Positions 8,608 to 18,035 of a DNA stretch of 50,003 bases are shown in pieces (position 1 is the stretch's first letter; each line of letters begins with the position of its first letter). The notes beneath the pieces were generated by a model. It was not told where the DNA came from and ran no database searches. It saw only the letters and a program-made list of their open reading frames with translations. This DNA comes from Flavobacteriales bacterium (GTDB lineage Bacteria > Bacteroidota > Bacteroidia > UBA10329): positions 213,624-263,626 of the forward strand of contig WGMW01000009.1 of the NCBI GenBank assembly GCA_016124845.1, written 5' to 3'. The translations under genes and the position numbers were made by a program.

Positions 8608-8880
8608 ATGGATGGAAGTTTAGGTCATTTCAGAGCAACTCAACAAAGAAGGCAGGAAAGACGGTCCAATAAACAGGCTCATTTCACGCAAGATGGGAAT
8701 CTTCATGAGCATCCGAACGATCACAAATCAATTATTGAACCCGATATTTCAAAGGAGGAATTAGAAAAAATTAAGGCAGAAATCAGAATCAATAAACAGA
8801 AACACAGAACGCGTGAACTCGTGCTTTATGTATTTGTGAGTGTGGTAATTATTGGAATTGCATTGTGGACCATCCTCTAA
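8608..8880 (+). CDS. Small tail-anchored membrane protein, unknown
   Basis: A 90-residue protein that I do not recognise. Residues 1-65 are very polar and rich in His, Gln, Lys and Glu (for example DISKEELEKIKAEIRINKQK, likely a helix). Residues 70-90 form one hydrophobic segment (LVLYVFVSVVIIGIALWTIL) that ends the protein, so it looks tail-anchored with a cytoplasmic N-terminus. It lies 40 bases after the YihY-family gene and 40 before the M1 peptidase gene on the same strand, and no longer reading frame competes for this space. It could be an accessory membrane peptide; nothing ties it to a pathway. Confidence 0.6.
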   Translation: MDGSLGHFRATQQRRQERRSNKQAHFTQDGNLHEHPNDHKSIIEPDISKEELEKIKAEIRINKQKHRTRELVLYVFVSVVIIGIALWTIL

Positions 8881-8920
8881 AAAGTAACTGAACCCACGAA
8901 TTGGAACCATACTGACTTTT

Positions 8921-11900
8921 ATGAGAGAAATAAAATCACTTATCGTTTTGTTGTTTATGCTTGAAACGGTAAGTGTTTCAGCCCAATACAACCCGCTTTC
9001 TCCACCAAACACGTTCCGTTCGGCAGATAATCCGCTGTACTGGCAGAACCGCGAACATGCTTCTGATTATTGGCAACAGGATGTGCATTATCGCATTGCG
9101 GCCAATGTTGATGAGCAGACCGATATCATCTCGGCCAAGATGGAGTTGAGCTATTGGAACAATTCGCCCGATACGCTTTACGAGGTTTTCTTCCACCTGT
9201 ACCAGAATGCGTTTCAGCCAGGTTCTTACCACGACCTCTTGGATGAAGTTCACGGCCAAAAGAACCGTTTCGGGAAATACGAGGCTGACGGAAAAGGCAC
9301 CGAAGTGCTTTCGCTAATGATGAACGGCCAGGAAGTGAAGCAGGAATTGGACAACACCATTCTGCGAATCATCCCGAACAAACCGATTCTTCCAAACTCA
9401 AAAACAGAGTTTAAAGTCGTGTTCAAAACCTATTTCGACCAAGGTTCGATGGAACGAAGAATGAAGAAATTCTCTTCTGGGGATTTCACGCATTTCGATG
9501 GCGTGCATTGGTATCCACGCATTTCGGTCTATGACCCGAAATTCGGTTGGACAACCGACCAGCATCTCGGTCAGGAATTCTATGGTGATTTCGGAACGTT
9601 TGATGTGGCGCTGACTTTCGCCAGTAATTACATCGTTGAGGCAACGGGGTTTCTGCTAAATCGCGAAGCGGTTCTACCAACTGAATTGCGCCAAAAACTC
9701 GACCTGAAAAACTTTGCCGATAAGCCGTGGGATGAGCCTGCTTCAGAGATCATTCCTTACGACACAAAGGACCACAAAACATGGATCTTCCATGCAGAGA
9801 ATGTGCATGATTTCGCCTTTACGGCAGACCCAACTTATCGCATCGGTGAAACGGAATGGAACGGCATCAAATGCATTGCGCTGGCGCAGGAAGGTCATGC
9901 TTCGGGTTGGCAGAATGCTGCTGAATACACGGCCAAAACCATAAAGGCATTCTCCGAAGGTATTGGCATGTACAACTACCACAAGATGATCGTGGCCGAT
10001 GCGCAGGATGGCATGGAATATCCGATGTTGACGTTGGATGGCGATGAAGACCCGTATTACCGCGGGCTGTTGGTGCACGAGATCGGCCACAACTGGTTTT
10101 ACGGTCAGGTTGGGAACAACGAAACATATCGTGCTGCCTTGGATGAAGGTTTTACGCAGTATCTCACGGTTTACGGAATGCGGAAAATCGATGGCGACAC
10201 GGTGGTTACGGAAGAACCCGAAGGTTGGTATCGCAGAAAATTTGAGAAGCCCGAATTGGCCATTGATGATGAGATCTACTACGGTTTCATGCGAAGCGCC
10301 ACGCAGTATCGCGACCCGCAACTGAACACGCACTCAGACCAATTTGAAAACAATTACATGCACGGCTATGGCCACGTTTACTTCAAGACGGCCGCCATGC
10401 TTTACAACTTGGAATACGTGTTGGGCGACACGCTTTTCAACCGTGCGATGCAGTTCTATTTTGATGAGTGGAAATTCCGCCATCCATATTTCGATGACTT
10501 CCGAAACGCCATTATCCGCTACACGAAAGTGGACCTGAACTGGTTTTTCGATCAATGGATGGAAACCACCAAACACATCGATTATGCTGTGAAGCGAATC
10601 CATAAATCAGAGGAAGGCGCGTACAACATTCGCTTTAAGCGAAAAGGAGACATGCAGATGCCGATCGATTTTACGGTGGTGGACAAGAACGATAGCGTGC
10701 ATCAATTCCACATTCCTAACACATGGTTTGTGAAGGAAACGGACGCGACCGTACTCCCAAAATGGACAGGTTTCGGTGATTTGAACCGAACGTACGAAGC
10801 CGAAGTGATCGTTCCTGATGGCATCAAACAGGTGATGATTGATCCGAGCACACGGTTGGCCGATGTTTACATGCTGGACAATACCAGCTACACGCCCCTT
10901 TCGGTCGAATTCGACCATCAGGTTTACAACCGTCCCAATTGGCGCAAGTACGAACTCTCTGCCCGACCCGACCTGTGGTACAACGGCTTTGACGGCATGA
11001 AATTCGGGCTGCACGTGCATGGCGAGCACTTCAACACCAACCATGTTTTCAACGCGTATCTCTGGGCCAATTCGGGTTTTCTGCAATGGGACATTCCGAA
11101 TAACGTTGAGAAGAACCAGTTCATGCCCGTGAACTTTCTGTTCGATTACCGCACCTCGCTGGCCAAGTATTGGAAGAACAGTCAGGTGGATGTTTCGGGG
11201 CGCGTGCTGGACGGACTTTACAATGGCGAGGTTGGATTTCAGAAAAAAACGAAATCGGAAAACACGACCTTCCGTTTGTACTTCCGTGCGCTTTACAGAC
11301 ACAACGACCGCGACATTGCCTACCTCCTGAACCGCGATACTTGGAACGCTGGGAAGTGGAACAACTCGTTCAATCTCGACATCAAACATGTTTATCGCTA
11401 CCAATCTGGAAATGGCGAACTGAACATTGGGCTGAGAAGCAGTTCGTTGGGAAGTGACTACGATTATCACCGACTGAAACTGGAAGCGAAGAACACCACC
11501 AAACTGTGGCGACTGATTCTGAAAACCCGTGCGTTTGCCCAACTCGGAACGGGAAGCAACTGGGCTCCCGAATCACAACTTTACTTGGGCGGAGCAAACC
11601 CCGAACAAATGATGTACAACAAGTTCATGCGCAGTTCGGGAATCTTCCCTTCTAAGTGGGCAACATTCCAAGAATCAAGCAATCATCTGCAGTACGGAGG
11701 CGGTTTGAACATCAGAGGTTATGTCGGCTATCTGGCACCCGAAAGTGTTGGAGACGGTGTGGTGCTTGCCTACGCGGGAAATAGCGGAGCTTCCATCAAT
11801 GCCGAACTGGAATTTGACGAGATCTTCGGACTCAAACCTTGGTGGACGCGCAATTGGCTGGATATTGACACCTACATTTTCGGAGACCTCGGATTCATCA

Positions 11901-12115
11901 GCACCAACAAACCCAGCGAAAAACTGGCCTTTGCCAAACCACGTGCCGATGCTGGTCTGGGCGCATCGCTCACTATTAAAAAATGGGGACCGTTGGACAA
12001 GGTAAAACCGCTGACCATCCGATTTGACATGCCGTTGTTCCTGAACCGAACGCCCGCATTGGACCCGAATCCGTGGGCGTTCCGCTGGATGCTGGGAATC
12101 AGCCGAGCATTTTGA
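8921..12115 (+). CDS. M1 metallopeptidase fused to an Omp85-like outer-membrane barrel
   Basis: The 1064-residue protein begins with a signal peptide (cut near SVSA/QYNPL). Residues about 50-600 form an M1 aminopeptidase-like unit: the zinc site HEIGH at 386-390, the third ligand Glu409 in ALDEGF, and DAQDGMEYPMLT upstream in place of the usual GAMEN loop. After about residue 650 the sequence changes to alternating strands with many aromatic residues. It contains LYLGGANPEQM, then GGGLNIRGYVGY, which resembles the RGY/RGF loop-6 motif of Omp85 proteins, and ends in a C-terminal Phe (ISRAF) as outer-membrane barrels do. The inferred product is a peptidase domain attached to its own outer-membrane barrel. 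Peptidase family is firm; the barrel assignment rests on motif and pattern. Confidence 0.85.
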   Translation: MREIKSLIVLLFMLETVSVSAQYNPLSPPNTFRSADNPLYWQNREHASDYWQQDVHYRIAANVDEQTDIISAKMELSYWNNSPDTLYEVFFHLYQNAFQPGSYHDLLDEVHGQKNRFGKYEADGKGTEVLSLMMNGQEVKQELDNTILRIIPNKPILPNSKTEFKVVFKTYFDQGSMERRMKKFSSGDFTHFDGVHWYPRISVYDPKFGWTTDQHLGQEFYGDFGTFDVALTFASNYIVEATGFLLNREAVLPTELRQKLDLKNFADKPWDEPASEIIPYDTKDHKTWIFHAENVHDFAFTADPTYRIGETEWNGIKCIALAQEGHASGWQNAAEYTAKTIKAFSEGIGMYNYHKMIVADAQDGMEYPMLTLDGDEDPYYRGLLVHEIGHNWFYGQVGNNETYRAALDEGFTQYLTVYGMRKIDGDTVVTEEPEGWYRRKFEKPELAIDDEIYYGFMRSATQYRDPQLNTHSDQFENNYMHGYGHVYFKTAAMLYNLEYVLGDTLFNRAMQFYFDEWKFRHPYFDDFRNAIIRYTKVDLNWFFDQWMETTKHIDYAVKRIHKSEEGAYNIRFKRKGDMQMPIDFTVVDKNDSVHQFHIPNTWFVKETDATVLPKWTGFGDLNRTYEAEVIVPDGIKQVMIDPSTRLADVYMLDNTSYTPLSVEFDHQVYNRPNWRKYELSARPDLWYNGFDGMKFGLHVHGEHFNTNHVFNAYLWANSGFLQWDIPNNVEKNQFMPVNFLFDYRTSLAKYWKNSQVDVSGRVLDGLYNGEVGFQKKTKSENTTFRLYFRALYRHNDRDIAYLLNRDTWNAGKWNNSFNLDIKHVYRYQSGNGELNIGLRSSSLGSDYDYHRLKLEAKNTTKLWRLILKTRAFAQLGTGSNWAPESQLYLGGANPEQMMYNKFMRSSGIFPSKWATFQESSNHLQYGGGLNIRGYVGYLAPESVGDGVVLAYAGNSGASINAELEFDEIFGLKPWWTRNWLDIDTYIFGDLGFISTNKPSEKLAFAKPRADAGLGASLTIKKWGPLDKVKPLTIRFDMPLFLNRTPALDPNPWAFRWMLGISRAF

Positions 12116-12167
12116 TTTTGGAATGACGGTTGACGATTTTAGATTTACCATTAGCAAAACAGACATT

Positions 12168-12599
12168 ATGAAAAGAACACTCAGCCTTTCAATCGTTTTC
12201 TCATTATTCATTTTCTCTGCCTTCGCGCAGCGCTCTACACCTGTTGGCAAATGGAAAACAGTGGATGACAATACTGGGAAAACCAAGTCCGTAGTGGAGA
12301 TCTATGAGAAAGGCGGAAAGCTCTTTGGAAAGGTTTTGGAGCTTTTCGATCCCGAAAAACCAGATCCGAAATGTGAAGAATGTGCCGCAGATGACCCACG
12401 TCACATGAAGCCGATCGTTGGATTGGAGATCATCCGAAATATGCAACAAGATGGCACGGAGTGGGAAGATGGTGACATCCTTGATCCTGAAAACGGAAAA
12501 GTGTACCGCTGTAAATTGTGGGTTGAAGAAGGGAAACTGATGGTCCGCGGGTACATCGCGTTCCTGTACCGAACTCAGACCTGGCTGCCAGCCGATTAA
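12168..12599 (+). CDS. Exported DUF2147 protein
   Basis: A 143-residue protein with a signal peptide (MKRTLSLSIVFSLFIFSAFA, cut before QRSTP). The mature part has the DUF2147 pattern: VGKWKTVDDNTGK at the start, SVVEIYEKGGKLFGKV, a CEEC pair near residue 85, and the closing GYIAFLYRTQTW. Members are small beta-barrel or lipocalin-like periplasmic proteins of unknown role. The ATG at 12168 is chosen over one at 12123 because it starts the signal peptide directly. The stop codon overlaps the stop of the converging glycosyltransferase gene at 12596. Confidence 0.87.
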   Translation: MKRTLSLSIVFSLFIFSAFAQRSTPVGKWKTVDDNTGKTKSVVEIYEKGGKLFGKVLELFDPEKPDPKCEECAADDPRHMKPIVGLEIIRNMQQDGTEWEDGDILDPENGKVYRCKLWVEEGKLMVRGYIAFLYRTQTWLPAD

Positions 12600-13732
12600 C
12601 TGTTTCTGTACGCTTCGAGCAACATTTCGCCAACCTCGTTATAACCGAATTTGGTTTTGAAGGATTCGGCAATTTCCTGCTTTTCGTATCTGTTGTGCAT
12701 CGCCTGCACAATCGCGTCTTTCCACGCAGCAACCTGATTCTCCACCAGAATTCCGTTCGAGTCATCTATGAGTTCGGGAATGGCGCAAACGTTGGATGCC
12801 ACAACAGGCGTTCCGCATTTCAACGCTTCAGCGATCACCACCGAGAAGGTCTCATACTCTGAACCGTGCAGAAATAGGTCGGCCTTTTGGAACTCCTTGG
12901 CAATGGTCTCTTTGGAAATGAACCCGAAGAACTGTGCGTGCACATCATTCTGTAAACAGAACTTCTTCAGCTCGGGAACTCTGTCGCCATCACCGATAAT
13001 TCCCAGAATCACAGGTTTGTCCAATTCTTTGGAGGCTTCGGCCACGGCCTTGATCAGCAATTTCGGACGTTTGATAACGCGTTTCGTGCGGTTCCATTTG
13101 GCCGCCATCACGAAGTAATAACTACTTCCGATAGCACTCGGTCGGAACTTGAACTCATCGGCAGAGACCACATTCGGTACAACCGCCAGCTTCTCTTTAT
13201 GAGCAACGAATTTGGCCGTTCTTTCCTTCAGAAATTTGGAGACCACAAAGATCTTCCGCGCGTTAGCGTAAGCTTCCTTGCCCCAATTTCGGAACAGATT
13301 CTTCTCGAAATAATAGGCCAGATTGGACCAATGCTCGCTGATGTAGAACGGCAATCCGTTCTCCTGTGCCAAACGGTTTCCAATGGCTCCAGCGGGATGG
13401 ATGACGTGCGAATGCAGCACATCAAAAGACCGCAGATCGACCTGCGCTTTGCGCAATGCTTTGCGCACCAACAAAAGTTGAATTGGGTAAAACGTGTAGA
13501 TCAATTTCCACAGTGCTCCTGAAAGATCGACCGTAACCACGGGAATCCCTTCCATTTCGGTGCTACTTACCGTATTTCGGATCAGACCCTTTCCTGATTC
13601 CACCTTTACATGAACGATGGTGACGCTTGCGCCCACGCTTTTGAGCGCTTTTGCCTGTTCCAGAATGAAGATCCCCTTTTGCGGATTTCCCTCCGTTGGG
13701 AACCAATGGGTAAAAAACAGCACTCGCATCAC
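12596..13732 (-). CDS. Glycosyltransferase, GT4 family
   Basis: A 378-residue GT-B enzyme. The N-terminal MRVLFFTHWFPTEGNPQKG has the usual acceptor-loop pattern, with VLHSHVIHPAGAIGNRLA following. The donor domain holds ILGIIGDGDRVPELK (about 240), FFGFISKETIAKEFQKADLF, and EALKCGTPVVASNVCAIPEL (about 310), the EX7E-type nucleotide-sugar site. It is the last gene of the long minus-strand run starting at carB and overlaps the upstream flippase gene by four bases, implying coupled translation. Its role should be sugar addition to the glycan that the flippase exports. Specificity is unknown. Confidence 0.92.
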   Translation of the reverse strand: MMRVLFFTHWFPTEGNPQKGIFILEQAKALKSVGASVTIVHVKVESGKGLIRNTVSSTEMEGIPVVTVDLSGALWKLIYTFYPIQLLLVRKALRKAQVDLRSFDVLHSHVIHPAGAIGNRLAQENGLPFYISEHWSNLAYYFEKNLFRNWGKEAYANARKIFVVSKFLKERTAKFVAHKEKLAVVPNVVSADEFKFRPSAIGSSYYFVMAAKWNRTKRVIKRPKLLIKAVAEASKELDKPVILGIIGDGDRVPELKKFCLQNDVHAQFFGFISKETIAKEFQKADLFLHGSEYETFSVVIAEALKCGTPVVASNVCAIPELIDDSNGILVENQVAAWKDAIVQAMHNRYEKQEIAESFKTKFGYNEVGEMLLEAYRNS

Positions 13733-15207
13733 CTTCCGAATCGTTTTCTCACTGCCTGCACGAACTCAAGTGCATCTTCCGACAATCGCAAACCTATTGC
13801 CACGGGAACAAAGATGACCACAATGATGAGTGATCGTAAGAGGATGTCCAGAATCAGCTCCTGTTGAGGTAGAAATGTGCTGACGAAATAGGCAACTCCA
13901 CCCAAGGCAATCGTTACCAAAGACCTCCACGAAAACGGCCCGAAACCGAACTTGATCTTCAGGAATAGATACTTGGCCAGATTGAATGCCAGCAGCGAAA
14001 TTCCAGTCGCAATGGCAGCTCCCACAATTCCATACATCGGGATGAAGATGAGGTTGAGTACAACCGTTACAACCATCAAGGTGAGGTTGGCATACGTATC
14101 GAATTTGAAGTACTCCGAAGTGGTGATAATACCGCCATTCACTCCGAAACCGACATCGGCCAATCGGGCAAGTCCAACGAAAAACAGTACCCACTTTCCA
14201 TCTTTATATTCTTCTGGAAGAATCTCAAACAGGTTGGCTTCATTGGCCCAAATCCCCACAAACAGAAGCGTTCCGATCAGCAACTGGTTGATGGAAGTTT
14301 TCGAGTAGATGTTCTGGATGGTCGCATGATCTTTGCGTTTCCATGCATCGGAAATGACAGGCACAGCGATATTGCCGATCGCATTCCGCGGAATGTTCAG
14401 CAACGCCACAATGTAGAATGCAACCGAGTAGAATGCCGTTTGATCCAGACCGATCATTGCCCCGATCATGATCACATCGATGTTCATCAGAAAAAGTGCG
14501 CTGACGCTGGAAAGCAGCGTGAACATGCGATAATGCCTGAGTTCGCTTTTCAGCTCTGGCGTGAAGAAGCTTCCATCTACGCCTAAACTGAAGTTGCCAA
14601 TGGCTTTGAGGTAAACGGCCAAACCAATGGCGAGCAGTCCGTACTGAGCAATGAACAGCTGCATAAAGAGTTCAAAATCGATGAGCTTGAAATAGAACAG
14701 AACGATAAGAGTGGTTCCCAACAGCCTGAGGAAAACATCCTTGAAAAACACGTTCACCACCGAGTGGTAAAGTGCCCGAGTGTAGTTGGTAAAGATGTTA
14801 AACAGTACCTCGAACAACAGAAACGGGAACAGCAGGTAGTAGAACTGAACGAAAAGCTCAGACTTCTGCTCATAATGCTCCACGATCCAAGGTTTGGCCA
14901 AAAGGAGAGCCACTGCCACCACTGCGGTCCCGATCAATCCCCACATCAAGACCCAACCGAGCAGACCGTGCTGCTGCTTCTCATCGCCATCCTTGAATCT
15001 GGGAAAGAAGCGGATGATGGCATTGCCGAGTCCGAAAAGGGCAAACTGACCCGCTATACCGATGAATCCTATGAGAACCCGCGTCAACCCGAACTCCTCT
15101 GGCTCAAAGAACTTGGGAAAGAGCCACGCGACATTGATGTAACCCAGCACCACTCCCACATAGGAAAGTAGCGAGGTCTGAATGCTCTGTTTGCGGATTA
15201 CGCCCAT
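13729..15207 (-). CDS. Polysaccharide flippase (Wzx/MOP family)
   Basis: A 492-residue protein with about fourteen hydrophobic segments, the architecture of the oligosaccharide flippases in the MOP superfamily. The N-terminus IRKQSIQTSLLSYVGVVLGY and the segment GLTRVLIGFIGIAGQFALFG match the first two helices of Wzx-type proteins. It should move a lipid-linked oligosaccharide across the inner membrane. Its 3' end overlaps the glycosyltransferase gene by four bases, and the T9SS propeller gene lies 57 bases upstream. This and the sulfotransferase make the cluster a glycan assembly and export unit. Confidence 0.9.
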   Translation of the reverse strand: MGVIRKQSIQTSLLSYVGVVLGYINVAWLFPKFFEPEEFGLTRVLIGFIGIAGQFALFGLGNAIIRFFPRFKDGDEKQQHGLLGWVLMWGLIGTAVVAVALLLAKPWIVEHYEQKSELFVQFYYLLFPFLLFEVLFNIFTNYTRALYHSVVNVFFKDVFLRLLGTTLIVLFYFKLIDFELFMQLFIAQYGLLAIGLAVYLKAIGNFSLGVDGSFFTPELKSELRHYRMFTLLSSVSALFLMNIDVIMIGAMIGLDQTAFYSVAFYIVALLNIPRNAIGNIAVPVISDAWKRKDHATIQNIYSKTSINQLLIGTLLFVGIWANEANLFEILPEEYKDGKWVLFFVGLARLADVGFGVNGGIITTSEYFKFDTYANLTLMVVTVVLNLIFIPMYGIVGAAIATGISLLAFNLAKYLFLKIKFGFGPFSWRSLVTIALGGVAYFVSTFLPQQELILDILLRSLIIVVIFVPVAIGLRLSEDALEFVQAVRKRFGR

Positions 15208-15264
15208 TTCCCGCCAAAGGACGTAAATCGCTGTTGCTTATTAAACCGGATTCGCTAAAAACAG

Positions 15265-17058
15265 TTAATTGTGGCGGTACAGGGTAACCGTTCCCTTGTA
15301 AACCTTGGGCTCAAATGTGTTGAACTGCCTCAACCTGAACTGATACACGTAGAGACCTTGCATCACGCGATCATTGCTGCTCATGTAGTTTCCATCCCAC
15401 CACTTGAGAGGATTGTCTGTTCTCCAAATTAGACCTCCCCAGCGGTCAAATATTTCGAGTTCATAACTCTCAACCTCATAATTCAGCCCAGCTGGCCCCC
15501 AAGTGTCATTCTTTCCATCTCCGTCAGGAGTAAATGCATTTGGAACATAAAAAGTGAAAAATGGATCGACCTCCACATAACCGTAGGTCGTGTCAATGCA
15601 ACCGAAACCAGACTGACCGTACGCTACGAGCATCACCAAAAACACACCAGCAGTATCGTATGAATGTTCAGGATTCTCTTCATACGATGTCGCACCATCT
15701 CCAAAATGCCATTCGTACGAACTGGCTCCTGCGCTTTCATTATCAAACAAAACCAACGGGTCAATAAATTCCACCGGCTTTGACCTTGTATAGAACGCAG
15801 CCAAAGGAGGATTCATCACAGGCACCGTTACCGAACCGGTCACTTGGTAACCATTTGCATCTTGAACCACTACAGAATATGTTGCAGCCGACAGAGCATT
15901 GATCAGATTTGTGTTTGTAACCGTGTCAGTAAAAAAATGTGCTGAGTCTGCAATTGAATTCCACATGAAAAGATACGGAGCCGTTCCTCCGCTGACCTGC
16001 ACTTGAACGAACCCTGTATTCCTGTAACACGTATCCATCCCCGTTTCGAATTCCAAAATCAATTCTGGTACTTGGGTTGTATCCTTAACGAATCCGGCCA
16101 ACCCACCGCTGTTCATTCCCACCCACGGTCTATTCAAGTTGTCTATATCAATGGTCTCAATGTAATTGTCAGGCAGGGTTGAATTTGTGATATCGTAGAT
16201 CTGAAATGAACTTCCATCATATTTGGCCACTCCGCCATTGACCGTCCCCAGCCACAGGTCTCCATTCTGATCTTCTACTAAGGCGGAAACATCATTATCC
16301 GGAATTCCCGAGTTGGAGGTAGTGAAATCGGTGAGCGTTCCTCCGCTCACCATTGTCAATCGCGTAGTGGATGCCAACCAAACGTTTCCATCAGAAGTTT
16401 GAATGACAACACGACCATAATCGCCAACGTTATATGTTGTCCAATTGGCCCCATCAAATTTGGCAAATCCACCACCTGTAGCCACCCAAATATTTCCTTG
16501 ATTGTCTTCAGAAACATAATTCACCCAATTGTGTGGTATTCCAGAGTTTCCGGTACTATACAACGTCCAGTTAGAGCCATCGAATTTGACCAATCCAGAG
16601 TTGCCCGCGCCAGCCCAGATATTGCCAAACTGATCGGTGGTCATTCCCCAGCATTCTATGTCAGGCATTCCAGAATTGGAAGGATTATAATCGACAAAAA
16701 CGTTATTCGTGGTATCGAAAGAGAATATCCCATTATCCTTCGTACCAACCCATAGAATTCCATTCGGAGCAAAAGTGAGGGTTCTCAACTTATCCGATGG
16801 AATCCCAGAATTGGCGGTGGTGAAAGTGGTAATGGTTTGACCAACGACCTTTGAAAGACCTCCATTAAATGTGGCCGCCCAATGAACATCAGTAGCCTGA
16901 TCGTGCAACAGAAAATAAATCCTATTGTCCATCAATCCTGAATTTCCAGTTGTGAAAATGTGCCAATTAGGTGGCTGTTGAACTTGCGCTTTCGATGCTT
17001 CTGAAAACCAAGCCGAAAAGACTACAAAGAGAAAAAACGTTCTAAGCCTATACAACAT
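15265..17058 (-). CDS. T9SS-exported propeller-PKD protein with gliding-motility type C-terminal domain
   Basis: A 597-residue protein with a signal peptide (residues 1-25, cut near KAQVQ). Residues about 30-340 hold six or seven repeats ending in patterns such as GNIWVATGGGFAKFDG and GDLWLGTVNGGVAKYDG, the two-component-regulator-propeller type. A PKD-like domain follows (SSYEWHFGDGATSYEENPEH). The last about 85 residues are a gliding-motility-associated C-terminal domain: YVPNAFTPDGDGKNDTW, YELEIFDRWGGLIW, GLYVYQFRLR. That domain directs T9SS secretion, so the protein is probably surface-bound or released. The start at 17058 overlaps the sulfotransferase stop by one base (TAATG) and directly precedes the signal peptide. 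Its place between sulfotransferase and flippase genes is unusual. Confidence 0.9.
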   Translation of the reverse strand: MLYRLRTFFLFVVFSAWFSEASKAQVQQPPNWHIFTTGNSGLMDNRIYFLLHDQATDVHWAATFNGGLSKVVGQTITTFTTANSGIPSDKLRTLTFAPNGILWVGTKDNGIFSFDTTNNVFVDYNPSNSGMPDIECWGMTTDQFGNIWAGAGNSGLVKFDGSNWTLYSTGNSGIPHNWVNYVSEDNQGNIWVATGGGFAKFDGANWTTYNVGDYGRVVIQTSDGNVWLASTTRLTMVSGGTLTDFTTSNSGIPDNDVSALVEDQNGDLWLGTVNGGVAKYDGSSFQIYDITNSTLPDNYIETIDIDNLNRPWVGMNSGGLAGFVKDTTQVPELILEFETGMDTCYRNTGFVQVQVSGGTAPYLFMWNSIADSAHFFTDTVTNTNLINALSAATYSVVVQDANGYQVTGSVTVPVMNPPLAAFYTRSKPVEFIDPLVLFDNESAGASSYEWHFGDGATSYEENPEHSYDTAGVFLVMLVAYGQSGFGCIDTTYGYVEVDPFFTFYVPNAFTPDGDGKNDTWGPAGLNYEVESYELEIFDRWGGLIWRTDNPLKWWDGNYMSSNDRVMQGLYVYQFRLRQFNTFEPKVYKGTVTLYRHN

Positions 17059-18035
17059 TACAGAAGGAGAACACATAACCTGTTAAAGATAAACCTTAAC
17101 AAGCTCTCTTCAGGTTTCTTTTTAATGAACGAACCATTTGAGGTAATGAATGGATATCTGAGAGAATGAATGATTTCTTTGGCCACACTATTCACACATT
17201 TCACCTCTATTGGAAGTATCTCATTTTTCCACTCATCAAGGTTGACGGAAGATACACTTTTGAACTTCTTTCCAGACGTACTGTTGCCACCCCATTGTTC
17301 TCCGAGATGGCTCGGAAAAAGCAGTTTTTCATTGAACGGTATTCCTATGAACCCTGCAACTTCTTGCATGACCCGTTCTGTATCCGTTAGGATGTCTTCA
17401 TAGCGGACAACCAGGTAATGTTCAATCTGTTTCGGGTTCTCTTCCAGATAGTGATAACTGTTCTTAATCGTCTTGACCATGCGATTGAGCAATGGATAAC
17501 CAACACCAACACTCTTGTATTTGCGCAGCGAAACGAAATTGGCATACGGATTCCGGACAATATGAATGAATCTGGCCTGTGGGTACATCTTAGATAACTC
17601 TACAGCAAATTCAGCATTCTCCACCGACTTCTCCACTACACGCTTGTTGTCATCTAAGTCTCCAAGCCCCAAACATTGGTGAACGGCCGACATGTACTTT
17701 TCGAAGATCACGGTTTGAGTATCACCCTCTTTCAGGCAAAAATGTTGATTGAATGCATCAACATTCAGTTTTCCGGTAACGAACGTATCTCCCATCGGAT
17801 CGACAGCCTCATTCTGCAACTTGATCCAGTCTTTGAAATTGGACTCAATCTGTTTTATGGAAAGTCCTTGCTTCTTATTCTTTCGGTATTCATAATCCAC
17901 ATCCCAATCGGAAAGCTGAAACACATGTGATTCGAATGGGATCACAAACAGATCGGGATGCCCACTTAGCATATTCCGAAGCATAGTTGTACCAGACTTA
18001 TGCGCTCCTAAAATGAAAATGGGTTGTTGATTCAT
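17058..18035 (-). CDS. PAPS-dependent sulfotransferase
   Basis: A 325-residue protein starting MNQQPIFILGAHKSGTTMLR. The GAHKSGTTML loop at 10-19 is the 5'-phosphosulfate binding loop for PAPS; RFIHIVRNPYANFVSLRK (about 155-172) is the 3'-phosphate site with the conserved Arg and Ser. VVRYEDIL and the later GNSTSG stretch fit the Sulfotransfer_1/3 fold. It should place sulfate on a carbohydrate, or less likely on a protein or lipid. It overlaps the upstream glycosyltransferase by four bases and the downstream T9SS gene by one, so all three are probably translated from one message. Together with the flippase it suggests a sulfated glycan. Confidence 0.9.
   Translation of the reverse strand: MNQQPIFILGAHKSGTTMLRNMLSGHPDLFVIPFESHVFQLSDWDVDYEYRKNKKQGLSIKQIESNFKDWIKLQNEAVDPMGDTFVTGKLNVDAFNQHFCLKEGDTQTVIFEKYMSAVHQCLGLGDLDDNKRVVEKSVENAEFAVELSKMYPQARFIHIVRNPYANFVSLRKYKSVGVGYPLLNRMVKTIKNSYHYLEENPKQIEHYLVVRYEDILTDTERVMQEVAGFIGIPFNEKLLFPSHLGEQWGGNSTSGKKFKSVSSVNLDEWKNEILPIEVKCVNSVAKEIIHSLRYPFITSNGSFIKKKPEESLLRFIFNRLCVLLL

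Noticed and set aside
10607-11542. Long minus-strand frame (311 codons) opposite the M1-barrel gene
   Set aside because: It is antisense to a gene with clear motifs throughout; its product is Val/Gln/His-rich without any recognisable domain.
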